DNA from: Hofstenia miamia
Taxonomy: Eukaryota > Xenacoelomorpha > Acoela > Hofsteniidae
DNA length: 64,000 bases
Direction of reading: 5' to 3'
Assembly: GCA_900660155.1 (NCBI GenBank)
Contig: CABFPE010000022.1
Span: forward strand, 138,338 to 202,337
Within the stretch, counting starts at the first letter, position 1, and each line of letters begins with the position of its first letter. Positions 55,438 to 64,000 of the stretch are shown here, piece after piece. The notes under the pieces were generated by a model, which saw nothing but the letters and a program-made list of their open reading frames with translations, had not been told where the DNA came from and did no database searches. The position numbers were made by a program, and so were the translations under genes.

Positions 55438-57145
55438 AAAAATATATAAAAATATGTAATTTGATGAATATTTTGTAAATTACATAATTTAATGCTTAAT
55501 TGAACTTTAATATTCTTAACATGAGATATTTTAGTGAATAGTAACTAAATAATTGAATTTTATAAATGTATAGATGATTTTGAATACTTGTAATTATAAT
55601 TTGGTATCAAATTGAATTTAATGCCTTTGATACATATTGATATGTATATATGGGCCTATATAGGCCCATGCATATACAAAGACTTATCTGAGCTTCATAT
55701 TTAATTGATCCACCTAGAATGTTTGATTGCCATATTTTTGAATGTATCAGTCAGGTCCCTTTCAACATTGTTGCCTCTGAGTTAAACATTAAAACGCCCA
55801 TTGTTGTTAAATAGTGCTTGTATGAAGCAATTTTCTACAGTGTAAATATTGTATGTTTGTATCATTTTATAATATAATACGATTGTTGTACATATCGAGA
55901 ATCCAAAGTGTAAAAAATTGACCGTCAGCTTATGTATGACAGAACTTGACCTACAACTATTTAAAGCCTGAGTTCATTTATGCAATTTTCTTGTTTGGAG
56001 AAGTAAACAGTTTGTAATTTTTAATATGTCTCTAAATATAGATTCCGTTAATCTAGATATTTCAATTGTGGATTATGTTGAACCTGGTCCTTTTTTTAGA
56101 ATGCCCGGCAAGTTAAAACCACGAAACAGTTTCCCTGAGTAGCATATAGGAGTTTAGAACGTTGCGTTCTAACAAACCATTTAAGTATTTAAGTTCAGCA
56201 ATAAGAAAAACAAGTAAACGATTTTGGAAAATCTACATTTTTGGTTTTGTCAGATATTCTATTTTCAATTTAAACACAAAAGTGAGCAGTTCGTAAGTGA
56301 AAGTGGCAATAATGCCACACACATGCAGTTCAATCACATTAGCAAAAATCAATAATGCAAAGTAGTTTCTGCAAGAACTTCCCGGTACTTCACCTTCTGC
56401 CGAAAACTGTTTGTATGAGTCGTGCAAATACATGTCTACCATAACTTCCCGGTACTTCATATTCTGACAAAATCTTCTGGATAATACTTAAGCATAGAAC
56501 TGACGATTGTTTACAAGTTAAAATTTTGTTTCCCTTGCCTTCCAGGCAATATATATGTGACTCGATTTTGCAAATAAAATTTGAAATTTAATTTAATTGC
56601 AAAATTATAGATTTAGGTTTGTAATAGAATTTATATAAGAAATGGCAAAATTTCGAAGAACCTAAACAATATTAGAGCGATGGGTAATATTTTCAGGCAT
56701 TTGGACCTCAACAGTTTTGTATTATCTACAACTGCTGAAAAGTTGGAAATTCTTTGTTATCTCCGAAAAGTTTATCTCAAAAGGGAGAAAATTTTGGTAC
56801 CCTATCTTAAAATTATCGCCTGACATTACAACGTTCTCGTTTGCACGTCAAACCAAACAGTGGTATTGAAAGGGTTGTTAGTTAGCTTAAAAATATTTTT
56901 TGAGGACCACCAATATGAACGAAACGATAGAAATTGTTTTGCTAATTATTTCTAAAATCCTTTGAATTGCTAAAAGGCGCAAAAGAGTTTTTAGTAAAGG
57001 AAGAAAATAAAGATTGTTGGAAATGAAAATGATGAAATCGTCAGAAAACCCAAAATACTTTATGTCAAATGATACTATTGCTGACCTTTATTCTGAACAC
57101 AGAGTCTTTACAGTATGAACTATTCTTAATTAAAAAGCAATAAAA
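55438..57145. other. Penelope 3' flank and 3' flank of gene copy 3; no gene seen
   Basis: 56024-56105 has an ATG frame (MSLNIDSVNLDIS) that ends quickly. A direct repeat cttcccggtacttca occurs near 56382 and 56444. Nothing else recognised. Confidence 0.45.
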
Positions 57146-57151
57146 TTTATT
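57146..57151 (-). promoter_or_regulatory. Poly(A) signal AATAAA of gene copy 3
   Basis: AATAAA on the minus strand 40 bases past the stop, in a stretch conserved with copy 2. Confidence 0.6.
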
Positions 57152-57190
57152 TCGGATTAATAAAACATATGTACATTTACAATCAAACAT

Positions 57191-57286
57191 TTATACAATT
57201 TTCTGGAGCTTAACTTTGTTTCCTCCCTCGATGACGATGCTGTTTTTTTCATGAAATGAGACGAGTTCTTCTAGTGAGGTAAACGA
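57191..57286 (-). CDS. Copy 3 last exon, SH2 C-terminus
   Basis: Reads SFTSLEELVSFHEKNSIVIE, GGNKVKLQKIV, TAA. Acceptor gttttag. 96 nt. Confidence 0.88.
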   Translation of the reverse strand, partial: SFTSLEELVSFHEKNSIVIEGGNKVKLQKIV

Positions 57287-60200
57287 CTAAAACAACAATA
57301 AAAATTCAAGAATGAAAATTTGTGAATTTTTTTGAATAAAAAAAGTTAATCAGCACATTGAATTTGTCTAAACTTTGCTGCGCATTTGTGCTTAACCCTA
57401 AATTGCCTATTGTACCTCTAAAGGCACAAACCGTTTTGTCCCACATTTACAAACAATATTCTCCACGCGTATAAAGAAATTGGGGAAAGTGTGGTTCTCT
57501 GTTATGGTGAAAAATTTGTAATTAAAATTATTCCCAATTTTGAAAAACAACATATTAAATTTTTTAGATGGAAAATCTGATAACAAAGCAGTCTAAATCC
57601 TGTCAACAAGCCACCCATTCACACTAAATTTGAATGTTTGGTGTGGCTACTGTAACCATACTGCAAAAATGGCAAAAATTAGAAAATATTACTTTTTTCA
57701 AAATATTTTTTGATGACACAAAGGAATTTCAACGCATACGTATGAAGAATATAAAATTTATAAGCATTTTGTTACAATATAAAAGTATTGATTTTTTACA
57801 ATAGTTCTGAGCATTCGTTTCTTGAAAACAAACGGATAAATTATCAACTGAGCAAAAGTTGTATAAATTTGAATATTGGTAAAAATAAATTGCTCCTTTT
57901 CGATGTAAAAAAAATTAAGTCTCCAGCAAACATAATTTTTTATAATAATGAATAATGGGATTTTAAATCATATTTTATCTAATCTAAATCAAGCACAGTG
58001 GCAAGGGGCCGGACTTGGGTTGAGGTTGGTTTCAGCTTCAGGTTCGCCAAGGCCGCTATTCTTCAATTTTATGTGGGTCGGCATTTTTGGATTTCATTTG
58101 AATATGAATCCGGTATTTATAATTTTAAATTATGTCTGGCCTAGTATTGGGTCTTTAGTTATTGAAAAATTATTGCCAAGAACCAAGAACTGAACCCAAA
58201 AGATCTACTTGGTCTTGGTCCTAATATGTCAGCACATTTGCAGTGTTGGTAAAAAGTACAACATGCAGTTGAAATGATACATCTAAAAATCTTTTTAATG
58301 AATGCAGTTTTAAGAAAATCAAATGAAATTACCTTTTCATCCGCTTTGTAATTACCCAAAGCATACCGATGATCTTCACGAAAACGAATTTTTAAGGTAA
58401 CGACTTTGGCAACCCACAAGCACAATGTATATGGATGAGATCTGGGGTTTGAGCTGTGACGAATAAGAAACCCACCAATCTAAACATATGAAGACTTAAA
58501 TCTTGATAGATACGTTGAGGGAATCATTAAAACGCAAATTTCATCAGAGAAATTTATGTTGAAAATAAATAACAAAATTGTACATAACATGTGACATGTA
58601 GAACGTTCAAAGTCATTTTGTTTTAACATTAAATTTTATATTTTTTTACATATTCAAGAAAAGAACTTGAAAGCTCAAACTTTAATTGAAAGTTAATTTC
58701 TAAGTTGAAGAATTGAGGTTTTGGTATAAATTTAAAGACGATGGGAATGATTTATTGGTATAAAATCTACATAACTGTATATTTGAAGCTCTCGCTCCGC
58801 GGTTCTACATTTTTTGCTGTTTTAATTAAAAGCTACTGATTTCGTTAAATTGACCAAAGCTTCTTATGAAAATAGTCGAACTATATTGTTCGGCCCAATA
58901 TCAACGAATCAATGGTATCGTCCGCCTTCATCGTATCGCCCTATAATGTAATTGGTTGTTCTACGAAACTCTCCCATGTGCCTGATGAAGTATTTGACTA
59001 TCTATGTGAAAGTATTACTGTTCTAAGGCTCATTGGAGTTCTGTGCTCAAAGAAAGAAGTGCACACTACTGAATGGTGTCAAGTGAGTGTAATTTGAGGG
59101 TGAAAATTAAAGAGGGGACACTTAGACCCTGCCGTGTTTTCAGATTTTGGAAGTCTTAATTAGTTTATAAATAATGAACAGATTTCAACAAATCACAAGA
59201 AGCTTGGGGCTAACACAAAAGCTTTTCCAATAAGCAACTACAGATACAATATCATAGTTTGAATATTCATAAGACATTATCAACAATGTTATAAAGACGT
59301 CAATATAAACATACCAGTTTTTTTCTTTTTACGATTTCTTCAGCCGAAATACTTGATTTCTTATAAAACCAAGGATGTCTGGATATCTAAAAATGGTTCA
59401 TACACAACCTATAATTTAAACACTCACATCACTGCTCATGCTCATATCTCGATACTCATTTGATTCGACAGGCGCAAGGTAAGTACATTCTTCATCGTCG
59501 TCATCAGGAACATTGTAGACTTCAAGCTAAAACACGATTTTTAAATAATGTTAAAATCTATAGACAACCAAAATTTTATCTACTATATGTATAAGGTTGC
59601 ACTTTCAAAAAACCTTGAAATATATTCTATACAAATATTTTTGAGCTACATTACAGCATCTGTAGGATGCAATATGGATGCAAAAAAATACAAATACACC
59701 CTTGCAGATTCAGAGTGATAAATGTAACCTCATGCAATGTGCATGTTAATATTGAACATATTAACCACAAAATATATACAAAGGTATAACTTGTTCATTA
59801 CAGTGCTGGAACGAAGTGTGAGCTACAGCGAGCATTTATCAAACTTACAAAAACACCATGCAAGAATATTGGAATTTTGGAATATCAATAGGTAACAACT
59901 GAGAACTCATGACAATAAAAACAGCCTTGTGGAGACTTGAGCCTAGCCCCCATCCCCAGTTTTGAGCAGTGAAAGACTGGCCAAAAGTAAAACTTTAGTT
60001 ACCAATCAACATTTGAAATTTGACAAAAGGTAATCACTTTGCTTGCACTGCACTACACACACAATACAACGACTATCCAAAATCTGAAGGAGTATGGGGC
60101 TGTTTCGATTATCACACTAATGATGTTCTCATTCGCCTTAGCCATGCTGAGAGAATATATACTGAGTCCTACTTGGTCCTTATTAGGAGATGCAGATTCA

Positions 60201-62555
60201 TGACACAACTGTGTTTCAACAAGATCCAACTCCTAGCCTTTCGTTGATCTGAGAACAATCAGGTTCTAGAGAGAGGGTTTCGATTTACTTGAATGGCCAG
60301 ACAAAAGCCTTGACCTAAACTCTATCAAAGACTTTATGGCCAATTACAAAACATGCACTTTGAGACCTATATCAATTTTAAGGTTCAGTATCTAGCAACA
60401 TGAATGTAAGGGAGCATTAGTTCAAAAAATTGAGTTTCTGAATAACTATTCCATACTTTTCTTTTCTTAATGTAACACTCGTCAGCACAAATAACATAAA
60501 CATGGATGTTCAGGGGCATAAAAATTAAGATGTCAAAGTAGTTCACATTTAAATTTTTAAACAATATGATGTGGACAGCGTCAACCACTGTTGGCAAAAA
60601 AGTGTATTTTTACAAAAAACGTTTTAAACGTTTAAAACAATGTTTTTGCCCTTAGACAGACCCATCTTAAGGTACTAAATTTTTTCTTAAAATACATATA
60701 GTACCAAACATTGAATTATGATAAAATTATCATCATTTATTTTTCGTTGCATGTACGTAAAGTTTTATGGTCATTGCGGTAGAAAATCGGTTATGAAAGT
60801 ACGAAACCAAAAAATTATTTTCCAAGCTTTCCATAAAGTTCTATATAAATTTGAAAAAAAACATTTAAAAAACATTGCAAAAACAGTTGTTTTAAACAGT
60901 GTTTAACATTGAACAAATTACTTCCCAAAGTTTGAAGATCTTCTTCATTCATGCAAAACGCTTGAAATCGAGTGTAGAAGTCACCGGCGCACAGTTTTGT
61001 TATGTAAATTTCTCTGTCATTTTCCTGCATAGTGACCTTTCAGACACCCTTTATTTCCAACTTTCATAAGTTTGAAGAAAATTGTTCGAAAACGTGGGGA
61101 AAACGGTATGTTCATTTTAAAAACGCTGAAAGTTTAAGGTAAAAATAAAGACTTGCTTTTCATTTTTTATAAAGCAATCAATTTTTTTTGCAACACTAAT
61201 ATACAAGCCAAAGCTCACTGAAATACAGTTGATCTAGAGCTTTTTTTATCAAATAGTATTTTAACTTATTCCACTCTACCAAGTTTACGAATGGAATATA
61301 AAAACTAACATAAAAAGCAAATAAATGAAAACATTACACTTAAAAACACATACTATTTCAGTAGATGCGGATTGTGACGTGCAATCTTCGTAATTACACG
61401 ATAGACGTTTTTCATCTGGCAACGGTGCAGGTGGGCGTAGACCAGAATCGAAGCTGCTTTTACGCAGTCGAATTTCTACTGGTGATAATGGAATCTGGGA
61501 ATTATCGATTGAAAACGATCTTGATTTAGGCTTATTTGGAAGGATTGGAGGGAGATCGTGAGACCTGTTCGGACTAACTGCTTCCATTTTCAAATAGGCA
61601 CTACTATCGTCATCATCATGATCATCTTTAGGCATTGCATATATGCCCTCATTGTCGGTGTCTGAAATATTTATAGCACTAGGAGTAGAACTATTTTCAG
61701 GAATTAAATAAACGTCTTCATTCACAGGCGGTGGAGGTTTAATAGGTGCAGTAAATTTATTAGTGGAAACTGAATTGGGGATATTTTTAGAGGTCTTAAG
61801 GCCTGGAACCTGAGAAATTTTTAGATAAGTATCATCTGAATCAACAGGGTCATCATTNAGATCGTGAGACCTGTTCGGACTAACTGCTTCCATTTTCAAA
61901 TAGGCACTACTATCGTCATCATCATGATCATCTTTAGGCATTGCATATATGCCCTCATTGTCGGTGTCTGAAATATTTATAGCACTAGGAGTAGAACTAT
62001 TTTCAGGAATTAAATAAACGTCTTCATTCACAGGCGGTGGAGGTTTAATAGGTGCAGTAAATTTATTAGTGGAAACTGAATTGGGGATATTTTTAGAGGT
62101 CTTAAGGCCTGGAACCTGAGAAATTTTTAGATAAGTATCATCTGAATCAACAGGGTCATCATTCTTAACAGGTTTAGTAACCTTCTTAGATACCATATAC
62201 ACGTTTTCAGTTTCAGAAGAAGGTATTTGTGTTGAGCTGCCTGAATCTGATTTTTGCGATGAAGACCTCATTCTATTAATATTTTTCATTTCAGAAATTA
62301 CACCATACATATTTTCCGAAGGAAAAGATGATTTTCCATTTGATGGGATTTTGGCGGGTGTATTTGATGGTAGAAGGTATATATCGTCGTCTTCCTTTTG
62401 AACACTATTTACATCTTTAGAAAACGATTGTGACGATGAATGACCTAAAAGGTCATCGGCGCCATTTTTTGATTTACTCTGTGACGCAGGAATGGCATTT
62501 TTTGGAAAATTTTCACCGTTTTCAAACTGTCTCAGGCGATCCTTGACAGAAATTT
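57191..62555 (-). CDS. SLP-76/BLNK-like adaptor with C-terminal SH2, gene copy 3
   Basis: Five exons: 62555-61354, 59526-59428, 59386-59315, 58479-58333, 57286-57191, all with GT-AG borders and compatible phases, ending in TAA. The long first exon carries SH2-ligand-like tyrosines (DIYLLPS, DTYLKIS, DVYLIPE, EGIYAMP, SAYLKME) and proline-rich runs (APIKPPPPVN); the next has VYNVP and TYLAP; the last three are an SH2 domain with the FLIR Arg. Known members of this family scaffold tyrosine-kinase signalling in the cytoplasm; that role is inferred. A 305-bp stretch in the large exon is doubled around an N and is probably an assembly error, leaving ~435 visible codons. The start codon lies further upstream, not identified. 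Confidence 0.85.
57287..58332 (-). other. Intron of gene copy 3
   Basis: Paralogous to 21494-23438 but shorter. A plus-strand frame at 57948-58193 is not a gene. Confidence 0.6.
58333..58479 (-). CDS. Copy 3 SH2 core exon
   Basis: 147 nt, phase 0. IGGFLIRHSSNPRSHPYTLC, then KVVTLKIRFREDHRYALGNY. FLIR contains the phosphotyrosine-binding Arg. Donor gtaatt, acceptor tgtttag. Confidence 0.92.
58892..59104 (+). other. Highly conserved block in SH2 intron (copy 3)
   Basis: Gapless match to 23955-24167, about 207 of 213 bases equal. On the plus strand it has a 61-codon frame (VSSAFIVSPYNVIGCSTK, VPDEVFDYLCESITVLRL) ending after a consensus-like donor CAAGTGAGTG. Unrecognised. Confidence 0.75.
59315..59386 (-). 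CDS. Copy 3 SH2 N-terminal exon
   Basis: 72 nt, phase 0: ISRHPWFYKKSSISAEEIVK, RKKL. Acceptor ttttag, donor gtatgt. HPWF and SAEEI are the SH2 first strand and helix. Confidence 0.9.
59428..59526 (-). CDS. Copy 3 short tyrosine exon
   Basis: 99 nt, phase 0: LEVYNVPDDDDEECTYLAPV, ESNEYRDMSMSSD. Two Y-x-x-P motifs suited to SH2 binding. Donor gtgagt. Confidence 0.88.
59527..61353 (-). other. Intron of gene copy 3
   Basis: Paralogous to the matching introns of copies 1 and 2 except for the Tc1 relic inserted between ~59651 and ~60470. Confidence 0.6.
59651..60470 (+). mobile_element. Tc1/mariner-like transposon relic
   Basis: Absent from the same intron of copy 2 (empty site ~24690). Contains GVWGCFDYHTNDVLIRLSHA (Tc1 'VWGC' core) and, in another frame near 60285, EWPDKSLDLNSIKDFM, the decayed 'WPxxSPDLNPIExLW' catalytic motif. 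Also ctggccaaaag (59975), typical of Tc1 ends. Non-functional. Confidence 0.7.
61354..62555 (-). CDS. Copy 3 large exon (contains a 305-bp doubled stretch)
   Basis: Enters in phase 2 (acceptor atatttag side at 62555), reads ISVKDRLRQFENGENFPKN, QEDD-type DDDIYLLPSNT, MYGVISEMKNINRMRSSS, DDTYLKISQVPGL, NEDVYLIPENSS, EGIYAMPKDDHDDDD, SFSIDNSQIPLSPVE, SFDSGLRPPAPLP, and leaves at a gtatgt donor after SASTEI. 61553-61857 and 61859-62163 are the same 305 bases around an N; with the N the spacing is 306, so the frame survives the artefact. Confidence 0.85.
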
Positions 62556-63571
62556 CTAAATATGTTAAATTACACTATGTATTTCTACGGAAATTATATT
62601 CTCCCACTTTGCATATATTTTTAGATTGACTGAATTTTATAGAAAAAATTAAATATAGTTATTGAATAGCAAATTAATGTTTATGTGATATCTGGAAGTT
62701 ATAGAAGTATCGACAAAATATATACTGATTTTAAATTGCAGGAGCTATTTCTACAAACGATAGCCATTCATACATAAATTTATTAATCATATTCTTCACA
62801 AAGAAGGGAGGTGGGGGTAAATTTACCCCCAAGCAATTTTTTATGATTAACGTTTTTAAATCAAATTTGAAAGGTTAGTTGAACTTTTGCCCACATTAAG
62901 TTTAGTTTTACACATTCTGTGAAAACTTTGGCGTGAAAGCGTTTTTGTCAAAGACTATTTTGTCAATAGTGATTGACATTTGTTATAATATAGAAATATT
63001 TAAGACGAACTTTGGTTACTACCTAGTAATGAGAACTCGGTTGATGTTCACTCTGAACAAGAGGAAGATTTGTTAAAAAATTATATGATCATGCAATATG
63101 GACTAGTACAACATGAAAGTGCATGCAGAGTCACAAACCTTAGTATTGACCTAAAACAAAACATGAACTAATGAAAAGTGAAGATTGCCTTTGATTTCCT
63201 TAAAATCCTAAGGGTCTACATGCTACAGGAATAATAAAGTAAATGTAAAACAACAAAATCAACGTAGGCCATTGATCATATCAGATTACCGGACTACTGA
63301 ATGTGCGCTACACATACATTAATATGTTTTTTCAAAGACGCATTAAATCTTTCATAACAAATTCAACCAAAAAAGGGATTCATATTTATAAAAGGTAAAA
63401 AATTTAACATTCAACTGACTGAAATATAGTAATATAAAACACGTGTTAAATATTAGCTTCTGTTAACTTAACAAAAATAATTTTGAAAAACTACAATTTA
63501 CTAATTTGTATTTGAAAAATTGCAATGAAAACCAATATAAATATCTAAATTTTCAGGCAAACATTTTGGTT
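62556..63571. other. Upstream flank of gene copy 3; no exon seen
   Basis: 62580-62770 is paralogous to 11830-12060. A perfect 18-bp palindrome gggggtaaatttaccccc lies at 62813-62830 and resembles sequence inside the MITE at 63580. No coding frame. Confidence 0.5.
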
Positions 63572-63579
63572 CTCTAGAC

Positions 63580-63894
63580 CAGGGGTTCTTAACCGGGGGT
63601 AAATTTTACCTATTGAAGGGGTAAATTTACTGAATTATAAGCTAAAGCAAACTTCAATTTTGCGTATTGAAAAAGTGATAGTGTTGCACTGGATTATAAT
63701 TTAAATATATAACTTCAGTTTATCACTACGAAAGTGTGATAACATTTTCATTTCAGCAGCCGAAGTATGTTCCAATTTTACTGTTTACTAGATAATTTGT
63801 TTACTAGATAATTTGGACTTTGAAGATGGGGGTAAATTATACTTTTTTCATTCGGAAAGGAGTAAACGAGACAAAAAAAGGTTAAGAACCCCTG
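63580..63894. mobile_element. hAT-type MITE, 315 bp, perfect TSD
   Basis: Perfect 15-bp terminal inverted repeats CAGGGGTTCTTAACC, flanked by a perfect 8-bp duplication CTCTAGAC at 63572-63579 and 63895-63902. No coding capacity; moved in trans by a hAT transposase. Confidence 0.92.
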
Positions 63895-64000
63895 CTCTAG
63901 ACAAATGTTTTTAACATAGAAAAACTTCTTTTGACAGCCACCGATGTAGGATTGCAATGGTGAACTATCGCGTAAATAGCAAGCGAAATAACATATGAAT

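Noticed and set aside
56233-56460. 75-codon minus-strand frame starting MKYREVMVDMYLHDS
   Set aside because: No splice context or homology recognised; part of it reflects a short direct repeat (cttcccggtacttca).
1-64000. tRNA, rRNA or CRISPR features
   Set aside because: I saw no cloverleaf with A/B boxes, no rRNA-like block and no regular direct-repeat/spacer array; the spaced motifs in Gyp-A and Gyp-B have variable repeats and spacing and sit in retroelements.

Overview
This window is AT-rich (roughly 70% A+T), intron-containing DNA from an animal, most likely an aquatic invertebrate. The evidence is a host gene family with short exons split by GT-AG introns, plus a dense load of metazoan transposons: Ty3/gypsy, CR1/L2-like LINEs, an R2-type restriction-endonuclease LINE, Penelope, piggyBac, hAT, Tc1/mariner and MITEs. 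There are no bacterial operons. I cannot fix the phylum from sequence alone.

Host genes. Three paralogous copies of one gene lie in tandem, all on the minus strand: copy 1 (9188-11765), copy 2 (21398-26783) and copy 3 (57191-62555). Each has a long, serine/proline- and tyrosine-motif-rich exon, a short YxxP exon and (copies 2 and 3) three exons that together make a C-terminal SH2 domain. This is the layout of the SLP-76/BLNK adaptor family. Copy 3 reads through. Copy 2 has a one-base frameshift in the SH2 domain. Copy 1 has lost most of the SH2 domain and the tyrosine-rich middle. Introns and flanks are also paralogous, so copies serve as empty-site controls for insertions in one another.

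Layout. 1-9077: 3' part of a Ty3/gypsy element (Gyp-A, plus strand) with RT, RNase H, a tandemly duplicated integrase, a motif array, a decayed ~1000-codon third ORF, and a 653-bp tandem repeat that is probably LTR. 9188-27143: gene copies 1 and 2 with MITEs and repeats between. 27144-30430: an R2-type retroelement (minus) inserted upstream of copy 2. 31131-33347: a CR1/L2-like LINE (plus) with SGNH ORF1 and a 2A-like ORF2 start. 33348-41473: a second Ty3/gypsy element (Gyp-B, minus), nearly complete from 5' LTR and PBS to gag, protease, RT, RNase H, integrase, motif array, ORF3 remnant and PPT. 41474-51385: three more LINE pieces, a minisatellite rich in poly(A) signals, and a piggyBac element inside a LINE. 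51580-56035: Penelope fragments hosting piggyBac elements, present twice. 57191-62555: gene copy 3 with a Tc1 relic in an intron. 63580-63894: a hAT MITE with perfect target-site duplication.

Assembly. Five single N characters occur (13985, 31395, 32016, 53263, 61858). Four of them border duplicated sequence, so they look like contig joins. One doubles 305 bp inside the large exon of gene copy 3, another pair places a stray 620-bp fragment inside a LINE ORF.

Most striking signals: two piggyBac elements share the exact positions of three internal palindromes while the palindrome sequence differs; and two Ty3/gypsy elements share a large non-envelope third ORF preceded by an array of short spaced motifs.
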